Assembly: GCA_017856385.1 (NCBI GenBank)
Contig: JAFMFD010000003.1
Coordinates: 1 to 64,000, forward strand
DNA from: Actinomycetota bacterium
Lineage (GTDB): Bacteria > Actinomycetota > Actinomycetes > S36-B12
Direction: 5' to 3'
DNA length: 64,000 nt
The position numbers and the translations under genes are program-made. The notes under the pieces are model-generated. The model was not told where the DNA came from. It saw nothing but the letters and a program-made list of their open reading frames with translations, and made no database searches. Shown here in pieces: positions 29,031 to 40,622 of the stretch; the first letter of the stretch is position 1; each line of letters opens with the position of its first letter.

Positions 29031-29057
29031 ACCACGAAGGAAGAACGAAGGACCACC

Positions 29058-31649
<2,592 letters not shown>

Positions 31650-31657
31650 TCCCTGTC

Positions 31658-31712
31658 GCTGCGTCAGTAGGTGGCCTCCCCGAGGCGAGGATCGCCCACC
31701 TACTGACGCAGC
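31658..31712. repeat. palindromic repeat element, copy 1
   Basis: GCTGCGTCAGTAGGTGG (31658-31674) and CCACCTACTGACGCAGC (31696-31712) are perfect 17-base inverted arms around a 21-base middle. A second copy with the same arms, and a similar middle (CCGA..CG.GGAT), lies at 54867-54927. This copy lies 8 bases after the clpB stop and 5 bases before the convergent DUF4031 stop, so it could also terminate both. Confidence 0.85.
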
Positions 31713-31717
31713 AATGG

Positions 31718-31990
31718 CTAAGGCTGATGGTGGGACACCGGACGCTTCCGCAGGCCCGCGTCCCGCAGGGCCTGCACGAGCGTGCGCGAGTCGACCGGGC
31801 GGGCACCCTCGGCGATCGCGCAGTCACGCAGCTCGTCCGTGATGTCGTAGTGGTCGCCCTGGAAGGCCCGCGGAGGCAGGCCCAGCCGCGCGGCGAACGC
31901 CTGGAGCTCGTCGATCGAGGTATCGCTCACCAGGTGCGCCCACATCCGGCCGCGCCACGGCCAGTGCGCCTCGTCGACCAGGATCGCCAT
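31718..31990 (-). CDS. DUF4031 family protein
   Basis: A 90-residue protein starting MAILVDEAHWPWRGRMWAHL and containing GDHYDITDELRDCAIAEGA, the DUF4031 pattern. The family is small, soluble and uncharacterised, and common in actinobacteria. ATG 31990 overlaps the stop of the upstream aminotransferase gene, so translation is coupled. Confidence 0.85.
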   Translation of the reverse strand: MAILVDEAHWPWRGRMWAHLVSDTSIDELQAFAARLGLPPRAFQGDHYDITDELRDCAIAEGARPVDSRTLVQALRDAGLRKRPVSHHQP

Positions 31991-33168
31991 CAGCGCAGCC
32001 CGCGTGCCAGTCGCTCCAGTGCCTCCTCGAGCACCGACGGGCGCTTGCAGAAGGCCCAGCGCACGTAGGGGGCGCCGACCGCCTGGTCGTCGCACAGCGC
32101 CTGGTGCGGGATGGCGACGACCCCGGCACGTCGGGGCAGCTCGCGGCAGAAGGCCATGCCGTCCTCGTATCCGAGGGGCCGCACGTCGGTCGTCAGGAAG
32201 TAGGTCCCCTCGCTCATCACGACGCCGAGACCGAGGTCGGCGAGGCCGGTGGCGAGCAGGTCGCGCTTGGCCTGGAGGTCGGCCCGGAACCCGGTGAAGT
32301 ACTCGTCGGGCAGTCCCAGGCCCGCGGCCATCGCGTACTGGAAGGGACCGCCGGACACGAACGACAGGTGCTGGCGCACGACGCGGACGGCGGCGATGAG
32401 GTCGGCCGGGCCGCTGGCCCAGCCCACCTTCCACCCGGTGAAGGAGAAGGTCTTGCCGCCGGACCCCACGGTCACAGTGCGCTCGGCCATGCCGGGCAGG
32501 GTGGCGATCGGTATGTGGCGATGGCCGTCGAACCACAGGTGCTCGTAGGCCTCGTCGCTGAGCACGAGCAGGTCGTGCTCGATCGCGATGTCGGCGACAG
32601 CCTGCAACTCCGCGGGCGTGAGCACGATGCCGCTGGGGTTGTGCGGGGAGTTCAGCAGGATGAGCCGGGTTCGGGGGGTGATGGCCTCGCGCAACCTCCC
32701 GAGGTCCGGACGCAGTCCGGGGCCTACGAGCGGCACACCGACGCGCACGGCGCGCGCGAGCGAGATCCCGGCTCCGTAGATGTCGAACCAGGGCTCGAGC
32801 ATGACCACCTCGTCGCCCTCGTCGACGAGTGCCATGAGGGCGGACTGCAGCACCTCGGACGCGCCCGTCCCGACGACGACGCCGGCCTGCGGATCCACCT
32901 GCAGGCCGTAGAAGCGCGACTGGTGGGTGGCGATCGCCTCGCGAAGCAGCGGCAGGCCGTTCGGTGGCGGGTACTGGTTGCCGCGTCCGTCGGCGATGGC
33001 CTCGGCGGCGACCTGCTTGAGCAGGTCGGGTCCGTCGGTGTCCGGGAAGCCCTGACCGAGGTTGATGGCACCGAGCTGCACGGCGAGCGTCGACATCTCC
33101 CCGAAGATCGACGAACTGTGCTCGGCCATTCGGGGCACCAGCAGGGGGCGTTGCGCCGGTGTCGTCAC
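31990..33168 (-). CDS. class I/II PLP aminotransferase (DapC/kynurenine-type)
   Basis: A 392-residue fold-type I aminotransferase. The PLP lysine is in SGGKTFSFTGWKVGW. NSPHNPSG supplies the substrate-carboxylate and PLP contacts, and an Arg near the end (VRWAFCKRP) should bind the alpha-carboxylate. The sequence resembles actinobacterial proteins annotated as N-succinyldiaminopimelate aminotransferase (DapC) or kynurenine-oxoglutarate type; I cannot separate these. GTG 33168 lies 6 bases after TAGGTT (33180-33175). Confidence 0.88.
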   Translation of the reverse strand: MTTPAQRPLLVPRMAEHSSSIFGEMSTLAVQLGAINLGQGFPDTDGPDLLKQVAAEAIADGRGNQYPPPNGLPLLREAIATHQSRFYGLQVDPQAGVVVGTGASEVLQSALMALVDEGDEVVMLEPWFDIYGAGISLARAVRVGVPLVGPGLRPDLGRLREAITPRTRLILLNSPHNPSGIVLTPAELQAVADIAIEHDLLVLSDEAYEHLWFDGHRHIPIATLPGMAERTVTVGSGGKTFSFTGWKVGWASGPADLIAAVRVVRQHLSFVSGGPFQYAMAAGLGLPDEYFTGFRADLQAKRDLLATGLADLGLGVVMSEGTYFLTTDVRPLGYEDGMAFCRELPRRAGVVAIPHQALCDDQAVGAPYVRWAFCKRPSVLEEALERLARGLR

Positions 33169-33174
33169 GACGTC

Positions 33175-33202
33175 AACCTATCGAGGGGACCACGGCTAGG
33201 TT
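33175..33202. promoter_or_regulatory. divergent pair of TAGGTT -10 boxes
   Basis: TAGGTT on the minus strand (33180-33175) is 6 bases before the aminotransferase GTG. The same hexamer on the plus strand (33197-33202) is 6 bases before the acyl-CoA-dehydrogenase-like GTG. Both spacings fit leaderless transcription from a 40-base shared region. Confidence 0.6.
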
Positions 33203-33208
33203 GGCGAT

Positions 33209-34309
33209 GTGGAGCGGGGTGTGGTGGACCTGGTCGGGCCGACGGCGCCGGGTGCGCTCGCGCACGTGCAGGACCTCTTCGACCGCATCGCCGCCGAGGC
33301 CGCCGAGGTGGATGCGACGGGGGTGCGTCGCTCGACCATCGACGAACTGGCCGCTCTGGGTCTGCTCGGGACGGCGCTGGAGCCTGCGCTGCAGCGCGAG
33401 CTCGGCGAGCGGCTGGCCATGGCCGACGCGTCGACGTGGTTCTGCTGGGTCCAGCACCAGTCCCCGCTGCGGGTCCTTGCCGGTGACGCTGCAGGTCTGC
33501 GTGACCCGGTGCCGTCCGCGCTGCGCGACGCCTACCTCGACGACCTGGCAACCGGGCGCGCACTGGGGGCGACCGCGTTCGCGCACGTGCGTCGGCCAGG
33601 GCCGCCCGACCCCTCGGCACGACGGACCCCGAGTGGCTGGGTCTTCGACGGCTCCCTGGACTGGGTGACGTCGTGGGACATCGCCGATGTCGTCATGGTC
33701 ATGGCGCAGGGGGAAGGCGACGATGCCGGGGCGCTCGTGTGCACCTTCCTGCCCGCAGGACGCTCTGGTACGACGATGCCGGGCGTGGAGCCGGGGGAGC
33801 CACTGCGACTGCTCGCGATGTCCGCCACGCACACGCGGCCGGTGCGCCTGACCGGCGTCGAGGTGCCGGACGAGGCCTGCGTCGTGATCGACCGCGAGGC
33901 CTGGCTGCGAGCGGACGCCCGTACGACGGCGAGCGCCACCCCCGCCGCGTTCGGCGTGGCCCGCGGCGCCATCGCCGAGCTCGCCGGTGTTGCGGAACAG
34001 CGTCGGGACACCGCGATGTCTGACCTGGCCCACGATCTCGCCGACCGCTGCCGACGGATCCGTGCCGCTGCCTACGCGGGCGCCGATGCCGATGCCCCGA
34101 TCGAGGAGTGCCGGCGGCTGCGTGCGGAGTCCCTCGACATGGTCATGGCTGCTGCGACCTCGGTCATCACGGCACGCGCTGGGGCCGCGATGCAGGCGGG
34201 GTGCTCGGCAGAGCGCCGGCTCCGTGAGGCGGCCTTCCTGCAGGTCCAGGCGCAGACCGCAGCGACTCGCGCCGCGGCGATCGAGCTGCAGCTCAGCCGC
34301 GCACGCTGA
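33209..34309 (+). CDS. acyl-CoA dehydrogenase-like flavoprotein
   Basis: A 366-residue protein with the acyl-CoA dehydrogenase outline: an N-terminal helical part, a middle beta part ([35 protein letters not shown]) and a C-terminal helical bundle. The middle resembles flavin monooxygenases of this superfamily (DszC/HsaA-like) as much as true dehydrogenases. The catalytic Glu of dehydrogenases is not evident, so the reaction is uncertain. The last 17 bases overlap the convergent protease gene. Confidence 0.75.
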   Translation: MERGVVDLVGPTAPGALAHVQDLFDRIAAEAAEVDATGVRRSTIDELAALGLLGTALEPALQRELGERLAMADASTWFCWVQHQSPLRVLAGDAAGLRDPVPSALRDAYLDDLATGRALGATAFAHVRRPGPPDPSARRTPSGWVFDGSLDWVTSWDIADVVMVMAQGEGDDAGALVCTFLPAGRSGTTMPGVEPGEPLRLLAMSATHTRPVRLTGVEVPDEACVVIDREAWLRADARTTASATPAAFGVARGAIAELAGVAEQRRDTAMSDLAHDLADRCRRIRAAAYAGADADAPIEECRRLRAESLDMVMAAATSVITARAGAAMQAGCSAERRLREAAFLQVQAQTAATRAAAIELQLSRAR

Positions 34310-35777
34310 CCCGGCGCGGGGAGGAGTCCAGGGCTCCGTACGCATTGACCGCGCGGACCACGCACAGGTGCCGCACCGGCCGCAGGCCCGTGAGCGTCAC
34401 TCGCGGTCCGGTGATCTCGACGACCTGCTCGCGCCCGCCCTTGGCCGGCCGGCAGACGAGCTGGTCGGCGGTCAGCTCGGTGCCGTTGGCGAGCGTGGGG
34501 GTGACGCGGGCGACGACCTTCCCGGGTGCGGGGGACCTCAGCGTGCGGATGGTCCCGGGGTCCGCAAGCGGCAGCGGTGTCGCCGTGACCGGGACGGAGA
34601 CGGGGGAGTTGCCCTCGTCATTGCCGGCGATCGCGGTCACCTGGTATGCGGTGCCGTTGGCCAGACCCTCGATCGTGCACTGTGCCGGCAGCCCGGAGGG
34701 CCGCGGTGTCGCGAAGCAGTTGGCCACCTGCCCGGTCGCCGGGTCGACGGCATTGACGGCGAATGCGGTGGCGATGCCGGCGTCCGGGGCCAGGGTGATC
34801 GTCGCGACGAGGCGGCCTGAGCGCGGTGCGACGGTCACGGTCGGCGCCACGGTCAGGGTCGTCTGCTCGGCGACGGGCAGCGCCTTCGCCGATGCGAGGA
34901 AGTCGATCTCCGCAGCGACGCGCGTGTAGACGCCGGGGTAGCGGCTCGCGCAGTCCTCGCCCCAGCTGACGATCCCGACGAGGCGGGCCGCGTCGCCCTC
35001 GCCCGCGATCAGGGGGCCGCCGGAGTCGCCCTGGCACGAGTCGATGACCTGTCCGGTCGCCGTGACACCTGCGGCGCACAGCATCACGGCCGGGTCCGCC
35101 TCCCGGGAGCCGAATCCCCGGAAGGTGACACCGCCGAGGACGTACGACTCCCCGCGCCCGCAGGTGCCGTCCGGGAACACCACGAGTCGGCCCACGCGGA
35201 ACGTCTCGGGGTAGGACTTGCTGCTCGTCGACGTGTTGCCCCAGCCCGCCGTCCGCACCGGGCTGCCGAGGGCAGTGAGTGTCGGTGCCTCCTGCGGTGT
35301 CACGGGCGTGAGCGTCACCGCGTCGTCCAGGGACTCGGCCAGGGTCAGGACGGCGATGTCGTTCCCCGCGGTCTTGATGACGTAGTCGGGGCTCGGCGTG
35401 ATCTGCGCGACGCGCACCAGTCGGGGCGTGGGATTGCGCAGGCTCGGACCGAGCCCGACAAGGATCCCCGACGGCTCCCGCAGGACGCCGGAGTCCTGGT
35501 TCACGACGCAGTGCGCCGCGGTCACCACGGTAGTGGGGGTCGTCAGGACGCCCCCGCAGTACTGCGACTGGAAGACGCCGTCGCGGGCGATCCGGTCGGC
35601 GACGATCAGCGACACCAGCCACGGGTACTCGCTCGCCGCCCCGATGTCGCCGTTGACGATGCGGGGCGCGACCCCGGGGGCACTGGCCCAGCCGGGGGAG
35701 AGTGGAAGCAGGAGGAGCGCCAGCATGCCGACCACCACCGCGGCAGCCCGCCGTGCACCCCGTCGCGCCGCACTCAC
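34293..35777 (-). CDS. secreted trypsin-like serine protease with fibronectin-type tail
   Basis: A 494-residue exported protein. A signal peptide (about 1-32) precedes the S1 domain, which begins [15 protein letters not shown]. The catalytic triad is visible: His in TAAHCVV, Asp in GNDIAVLTL and Ser in CQGDSGGPL. After about residue 290, two fibronectin-III-like modules follow (ending [12 protein letters not shown] and [14 protein letters not shown]). GTG 35777 lies 6 bases after TACCGT (35789-35784). It probably degrades extracellular protein. No processing partner is nearby. Confidence 0.9.
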   Translation of the reverse strand: MSAARRGARRAAAVVVGMLALLLLPLSPGWASAPGVAPRIVNGDIGAASEYPWLVSLIVADRIARDGVFQSQYCGGVLTTPTTVVTAAHCVVNQDSGVLREPSGILVGLGPSLRNPTPRLVRVAQITPSPDYVIKTAGNDIAVLTLAESLDDAVTLTPVTPQEAPTLTALGSPVRTAGWGNTSTSSKSYPETFRVGRLVVFPDGTCGRGESYVLGGVTFRGFGSREADPAVMLCAAGVTATGQVIDSCQGDSGGPLIAGEGDAARLVGIVSWGEDCASRYPGVYTRVAAEIDFLASAKALPVAEQTTLTVAPTVTVAPRSGRLVATITLAPDAGIATAFAVNAVDPATGQVANCFATPRPSGLPAQCTIEGLANGTAYQVTAIAGNDEGNSPVSVPVTATPLPLADPGTIRTLRSPAPGKVVARVTPTLANGTELTADQLVCRPAKGGREQVVEITGPRVTLTGLRPVRHLCVVRAVNAYGALDSSPRRVSVRG

Positions 35778-35902
35778 GGGACCACGGTACGTGGCCGCAG
35801 CCCCAATCCGGGGGCTGGGGAGCCGAGCATGACCGATCCCTGACAGGCTGACCCTCGCGCGCACGCGGGCTGGGTGTGCGGGACCTGGGAAGGGGGCTTG
35901 CG

Positions 35903-36679
35903 GTGCCGACAGCAGTCGTGACGGGTGCCACCGCGGGCCTGGGCCTGGGGTTCGCCGAGCATCTGGCCCGCCATGGCCTGGACATCGTGCTGGTGGCTCG
36001 CGACGCCGACCGCCTCGCGGAGGTCGCGGAAGACCTGACGACGAGGTTCGGCGTCGCATGCGAGCCGCTGGCCGCTGACCTCGCCGACCGCGAGGGGCTC
36101 GACCGCGTGTGCGCACGGCTGAGCGATCCGCAGCGCCCGGTCCTCGCCCTGGTGAACAACGCAGGCTTCGGGCTGCGCGAGCCGTTCACCGGCACGTCGA
36201 TCGAGGACGAGCAGCGCATGCTCGACGTGCTCGTCACCTCCGTCCTGCACACCACCCACGCGGTCGTGCCGTCCATGGTGGATGCGGGCGCCGGGTGGAT
36301 CATCAACGTCAGCAGCATCGCCGGCTGGTTTCCCGGGGGCACCTACTCCGCGGCCAAGGCCTGGGTCACCACCTTCAGTGAGAGCCTCGCCGTCCGGCTG
36401 ACCGGCACGGGCGTGCGCGTGCTGGCCGTCTGCCCGGGCTTCGTCCGTACCGAGTTCCACGACCGTGCCGGGATGGACATGTCGCAGACGCCGGACTGGA
36501 TGTGGCTCGACGTGCCGACGGTCGTGAACCGCGCCTTCCGCGACCTCGCCGCAGGACGCACCGTCAGCGTCGCGGGACCCCAGTACCGACCGGCGGCCCG
36601 GGTGCTGCAGCACGGTCCGCGCGGCTTCGTGCGGCGATTCGCGGGCAAGCGTGACGTGATCTCCCGCCGCGGCGAATGA
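35903..36679 (+). CDS. short-chain dehydrogenase/reductase
   Basis: A 258-residue Rossmann enzyme. The nucleotide motif is TGATAGLG (about 8-15), followed by NNAG and the catalytic YSAAK. It uses NAD(P)H; the substrate is unknown. GTG 35903 is preferred to GTG 35876 because GGAAGGGGG stands 6 bases upstream and the protein then starts directly at the first beta strand. Confidence 0.88.
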   Translation: MPTAVVTGATAGLGLGFAEHLARHGLDIVLVARDADRLAEVAEDLTTRFGVACEPLAADLADREGLDRVCARLSDPQRPVLALVNNAGFGLREPFTGTSIEDEQRMLDVLVTSVLHTTHAVVPSMVDAGAGWIINVSSIAGWFPGGTYSAAKAWVTTFSESLAVRLTGTGVRVLAVCPGFVRTEFHDRAGMDMSQTPDWMWLDVPTVVNRAFRDLAAGRTVSVAGPQYRPAARVLQHGPRGFVRRFAGKRDVISRRGE

Positions 36680-36694
36680 TCGCTGCGTGCTCGA

Positions 36695-37102
36695 TCAGTC
36701 GGGAGGCCGCCAGTTCTCGATGTCTTCCACGCGCAGCACGTCCCAGCCGCGCAGACGGGACTGCAGCGAGGCCTCGCTGTCGACGTCGCAGACGACGGTG
36801 ACGCGGGCGTCGGGCCAGGCGTCCGACACCGTCGGGATCACCGGATCGAGGAGTACATACTCCAGCACGCGTCGGTGCGCGCTGCGCTGCGCGAGTGCCA
36901 CTGCAGGCAGCTGCAGGGCTGCTCGCCCGGCCGCCGCGATGACGAGGGGCGGCGCGGGGTCTCGGGCACTGATCGCCGCGCAGGTGCGCGCGGCGGCGTC
37001 ATCGGCCTCGATGAGCTGCCCGGTGGGATGCTCGCGGAGGAATCGCGTGGCGCAGGGGTCGGGTCCGGTGCTCTCGACCAGCACGAGGAGCGTGACGTCC
37101 AT
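36695..37102 (-). CDS. hypothetical protein
   Basis: A 135-residue soluble protein, not recognised. It has alternating strands and helices (VTLLVLVEST, PLVIAAAGRAALQL, ARVTVVCDV) and could be a small alpha/beta fold. Coding character fits: normal GC pattern, no membrane segment, ATG 37102. It is divergent to the kinase-like gene by 42 bases and convergent with the SDR gene. Confidence 0.6.
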   Translation of the reverse strand: MDVTLLVLVESTGPDPCATRFLREHPTGQLIEADDAAARTCAAISARDPAPPLVIAAAGRAALQLPAVALAQRSAHRRVLEYVLLDPVIPTVSDAWPDARVTVVCDVDSEASLQSRLRGWDVLRVEDIENWRPPD

Positions 37103-37144
37103 GCTCGCCCGACCTCCCTCGCCGCGTGTCGAAACTACAGTGTG

Positions 37145-38926
37145 ATGGTGGACGCCTCCCCCGATCCCCGCGCGCCCTCGTGGCAGCAGCGCATCGGCGG
37201 CCGCTGGGCCGTCTCGTGGCAGGCCTACGGCATCGGCATCGCGCTGAATGCCCCGCTGCTCGTCCTGACCGGTGGCGCGATCGGCGGGGATCCGGTCGAC
37301 CCCGGTGACATGCCCCGCTGGGCGGTCGTCGCGCTGGCCGCTGCGGCCGCCACCGCACTGTGGGTGCTCATCGGCGATCGGGTGCTGTTCCCGACCCGAG
37401 CGGAGCGACCGGTGCCCGTGGCCGCGGTTGTCGGCTACCACGCGGTGACCGGCCTGATCTTCACCGCCGCCATCTGGATCGTCGGTCCGCTCGTCGGCCT
37501 CGCCCGCGAGGGGACGCTCGTCGAGACTGCGCTCCCGACCGTGGCGATCGGTCTGTGGTTCGGCCTCACGATGATCCTGCTCCTCGATGCGCGCGACCGG
37601 TTCGCCCGGCGGCGTACTGAGCTGCTCGACGAGGCCGTCGCCGTCGAGGTGACGAGCCTGCGCGAGGACGAGGCCGCCGACCGGGTGACGAGCCTGATCC
37701 GCGAGCGTGTGGGTGCCGTCACCGAGGACCTGCGCGCGGAGGTCAGCGCAGCCCTCGATGCGCAGCAGCCCGGCGAGGGCCCGGCCCTGACGGATGCGGA
37801 CTGGACGACGATCGCCGACCGCGTGCGCGACTCGGCGGAGTCGGCACTGCGTCCGCTCAGCCATGAGCTCTGGCGCTCGACGGCGCTGCAGTTCCCGCGG
37901 CCGCGCTGGGGCGACGTGCTGCGGCAGTCGATCCTCACCGGCTCCTTCTGGGCCGCGCCCAGCATGGCGATCGTCCTCATCGGCTACCTGCGCGGCGGCA
38001 TGTTTGCGCTCGGCCCGCTTGCCGGTGCTGCAGCTGCGCTCGTCCTCGCCGGGGCCGTCGGGCTGCTCCTCGTCGCGGCGAACAGCCTGATGGCGCGTGC
38101 GGGCAGGTGGCGCGTCGGGATCGCCGCCGTCGCCTTCGTCACTGTGCAGCTGCTCGGCATCGCCTTCACGCAGCTGATGTCGTCGATGGCGGCGAGTCCC
38201 GCGGAGCTGCTGGGCTCGGTGCTGGGCATGACGGTCTCGGTGGTGGCGCCGGCCGTGGTGGCCGCGCTCAACAGCGCGCGCGAGCAGGTGCTCGAGCGGC
38301 TGCAGCGGACGACCGACGGAGCCAGGGCCCGCCAGATCGCGCAGGCGCGTCAGCTCGCGGAGACGACGCAGCAGGCGGCACGGATCATCCACGGCACCCT
38401 GCAGACGCGGCTCATGGCCGCCGCGGCCGCCATCGACCAAGCCGTTGCGTCGGGCCGCGAGGATCTGCTCGCGGAGGCACTGGGCCACGTGAGCGAGATC
38501 CTCGACGGCGCACAGGCCAGTGCCGCGTCGGATCGTGACGCCGACGCGACGGTGGTCGATCTCGTGCAACGGATGTGTGCAGCGTGGAACGGCATCATGG
38601 AAGTCACGGTGCAGGTGTCACCGGACGCAGGCACCGTGACCGGGCAGGGCGCGAACGCGGTGGGTCTCATCGTCGAGGAGGCCCTCGCCAACGCCTATCG
38701 GCACGGGCGGGCCGACACCGTCCGCGTCGTCGTGGACGCGATCATCGATGACTCCGGGGCGCCCGTGCTCGAGGTCTCCGTCAAGGACGACGGGACCGGT
38801 GGCGAGCCGGGGTCGACCGGCCTCGGCACGGTGCTCATCCAGCGGCTCTCTGACGGGCGCGTGACCTTCGAGCGGGAGCCGGACGGCTTCCATGTGCGGG
38901 CTCAGGTCTCGCGGGCGCCCGACTAG
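37145..38926 (+). CDS. membrane sensor-kinase-like protein with HATPase domain
   Basis: A 593-residue protein. The N-terminal part has hydrophobic segments near residues 20-40, 55-75, 95-115 and 120-140. After a cytoplasmic helix, more segments lie at about 260-370. A histidine-helix-like stretch (IIHGTLQTRLMAAAAA, H416) and a C-terminal HATPase domain (VEEALANAYRHG, DDGTGG, GLGTVLI) follow. The H-box lacks the usual RELHD pattern, and no response regulator is next to it. TACAGT (37136-37141) lies 3 bases before ATG 37145 or 6 before GTG 37148; either start is possible. Confidence 0.8.
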   Translation: MVDASPDPRAPSWQQRIGGRWAVSWQAYGIGIALNAPLLVLTGGAIGGDPVDPGDMPRWAVVALAAAAATALWVLIGDRVLFPTRAERPVPVAAVVGYHAVTGLIFTAAIWIVGPLVGLAREGTLVETALPTVAIGLWFGLTMILLLDARDRFARRRTELLDEAVAVEVTSLREDEAADRVTSLIRERVGAVTEDLRAEVSAALDAQQPGEGPALTDADWTTIADRVRDSAESALRPLSHELWRSTALQFPRPRWGDVLRQSILTGSFWAAPSMAIVLIGYLRGGMFALGPLAGAAAALVLAGAVGLLLVAANSLMARAGRWRVGIAAVAFVTVQLLGIAFTQLMSSMAASPAELLGSVLGMTVSVVAPAVVAALNSAREQVLERLQRTTDGARARQIAQARQLAETTQQAARIIHGTLQTRLMAAAAAIDQAVASGREDLLAEALGHVSEILDGAQASAASDRDADATVVDLVQRMCAAWNGIMEVTVQVSPDAGTVTGQGANAVGLIVEEALANAYRHGRADTVRVVVDAIIDDSGAPVLEVSVKDDGTGGEPGSTGLGTVLIQRLSDGRVTFEREPDGFHVRAQVSRAPD

Positions 38927-38936
38927 GCTGCGCGCC

Positions 38937-39479
38937 ATGGCGACTGAGGCGTGGAACAGGCTGCGTGAGCAGATCATCGAGAAGGCTGTCGTGCGGGGCA
39001 AGGTGATCCTGTCCAGCGGACGCGAGGCGGACTACTACGTCGACCTGCGTCGCGTCACGCTCGACGGCGAGGCGGCCCCGCTCGTCGGACGGGTCATGCG
39101 CGAGCTCGTCGAGGAGTGGGAGTACGAGGCCGTGGGCGGCCTGACCCTGGGCGCCGACCCGGTCGCCACCGCGATGCTGCACAGTGCCGCAGCGGACCAG
39201 CAGGTGCTCGATGCGTTCGTCGTACGCAAGGCCGAGAAGCAGCACGGACTGCAGCGTCGGATCGAGGGGCCGGACGTGACCGGGCGCCGCGTCCTCGCCG
39301 TCGAGGACACCTCGACAACCGGCGGGTCGGTGCTCACGGCGGTGGATGCACTCGAAGAGGCGGGGGCGACGATCGTCGGCGTGGCCGTCATCGTCGACCG
39401 CGGCGCCGGTCCGGCGATCGTGGAGCGCGGCCTGCCCTACAAGGCGGCGTACTCGCTGTCAGACCTCGGCCTGGCCTAG
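38937..39479 (+). CDS. pyrE: orotate phosphoribosyltransferase
   Basis: A 180-residue type I phosphoribosyltransferase that makes OMP from orotate and PRPP in pyrimidine synthesis. The PRPP motif VLAVEDTSTTGGS is at about residues 119-131, and YYVDLRR near the start is typical of PyrE. ATG 38937 follows TAGGCT (38924-38929) by 7 bases, and that box overlaps the stop of the kinase-like gene. Its 3' end overlaps the convergent DinB gene by 21 bases. Confidence 0.95.
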   Translation: MATEAWNRLREQIIEKAVVRGKVILSSGREADYYVDLRRVTLDGEAAPLVGRVMRELVEEWEYEAVGGLTLGADPVATAMLHSAAADQQVLDAFVVRKAEKQHGLQRRIEGPDVTGRRVLAVEDTSTTGGSVLTAVDALEEAGATIVGVAVIVDRGAGPAIVERGLPYKAAYSLSDLGLA

Positions 39480-39923
39480 GAGGATCGAGGCACGGTGCTC
39501 TTCATCGTGGGCCAGTGCCTGCAGCATGAGGCCCTCGACGTCGATCACTCCCCACGTGTCATGCACGGCTGTGGCGGCCCACTGCTCGTCACGCAGATGC
39601 CTCAGGCGGTTCAGCAGCTCCGTTCGTGAGGCCAGCAGAAGTGCTGACGTGTCGTCCACGGTTGCGTCACGGTGAGTCTCAGCCGTCGCCGTGCTATCCG
39701 GCTCCCACCACGTGAACATCGCCGCGGTCCCGCTCTGCTGTGCCGCGACCATCACGTCGATCCGCGGCAGCCAGACCTCGTGGTCGACCTGGGCGAGGTG
39801 CCCGAGGATCGTCGCGCACGACCACTCGTCAGCCGGGCGCGGCGCACTTTCGCGTGCAGCGGTGATCACGCGGTCAGCGGACATGAGCAGTTCGACCAGC
39901 AGGGCTGGTCGCGGGATCGCCAT
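39459..39923 (-). CDS. DinB-superfamily protein
   Basis: A 154-residue four-helix bundle protein of the DinB/YfiT kind. It has the expected early His (ILGHLAQVDHEVW) and late His pair (ALAHDEEHRASI) that bind a metal. Many relatives use mycothiol or bacillithiol as thiol cofactor, which would fit the mca gene, but this is inference. The ATG overlaps the DedA stop. Confidence 0.85.
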   Translation of the reverse strand: MAIPRPALLVELLMSADRVITAARESAPRPADEWSCATILGHLAQVDHEVWLPRIDVMVAAQQSGTAAMFTWWEPDSTATAETHRDATVDDTSALLLASRTELLNRLRHLRDEQWAATAVHDTWGVIDVEGLMLQALAHDEEHRASILLGQAEV

Positions 39924-40600
39924 CAGGTGCCGAGGCGCTGCCGGCGGTGGCGGACCCACTCGACGATGATCGGCACGATGCTGATGACGACGACGAGGAT
40001 GAGGATCAGCTCGATGTTGTTGCGCACGAACGGGATGTTCCCGAGGAAGTAGCCGGCGATCGTCACGAGGCCGGCCCAGAGCACCGCGCCGATGATGCTG
40101 AAGATCAGATAGCGGCGGAAGTCCATCCTGCCGACCCCGGCGATGGCCGTGATGAAGGTGCGGACGATGGGCACGAAGCGGGCCATGATGATCGCGCGTG
40201 CGCCGTAGCGGTCGAAGAAGAGATGTGTCTTGTCGACGTACTCCTTCTTGAACAGCCTTGAGTCGGGGCGGTTGAACAGCTGTGGACCCGCCTTGGCCCC
40301 GATCCAGTAGCCGGTGATGTTTCCCGCGATGGCAGCGATCACGAGCAGCAGGCTCGCGACCCAGATGTTGATGCCGATCGCCCCGGTGGCGATGAACAGA
40401 CCGGTGACGAACAGCAGCGAGTCGCCGGGCAGGAAGAACCCGATCAGCAGGCCGCACTCGGCGAAGATGATCCCGAGGACCACCCAGAAGGCGATGTCCC
40501 CGAGGCTGGTCAGCATGGTCTCGGGATTCAGCCAGTCGGGGCCGAGTCCGCGGACGATGGCGGACTGCACGAGCGATGCTGCGGCGCTGGGGAGGTCCAC
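39923..40600 (-). CDS. DedA family membrane protein
   Basis: A 225-residue protein with about five hydrophobic segments. The family motif GLLIGFFLPGDSLL lies near residues 50-63, and FDRYGARAIIMARFVPIVRTF near 128-148. DedA proteins act as lipid (undecaprenyl-phosphate) flippases or affect membrane charge. GTG 40600 follows TAGCCT (40612-40607) by 6 bases. Confidence 0.92.
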   Translation of the reverse strand: MDLPSAAASLVQSAIVRGLGPDWLNPETMLTSLGDIAFWVVLGIIFAECGLLIGFFLPGDSLLFVTGLFIATGAIGINIWVASLLLVIAAIAGNITGYWIGAKAGPQLFNRPDSRLFKKEYVDKTHLFFDRYGARAIIMARFVPIVRTFITAIAGVGRMDFRRYLIFSIIGAVLWAGLVTIAGYFLGNIPFVRNNIELILILVVVISIVPIIVEWVRHRRQRLGT

Positions 40601-40606
40601 TCCTGC

Positions 40607-40616
40607 AGGCTATCGT
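40607..40616. promoter_or_regulatory. overlapping divergent -10 boxes
   Basis: The 10 bases AGGCTATCGT hold two -10 boxes that share the bases TA at 40611-40612: TAGCCT on the minus strand, 6 bases before the DedA GTG, and TATCGT on the plus strand, 6 bases before the methyltransferase GTG. The two starts are 22 bases apart, so both mRNAs must be leaderless and polymerase can serve only one direction at a time. Confidence 0.65.
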
Positions 40617-40622
40617 CACGCT

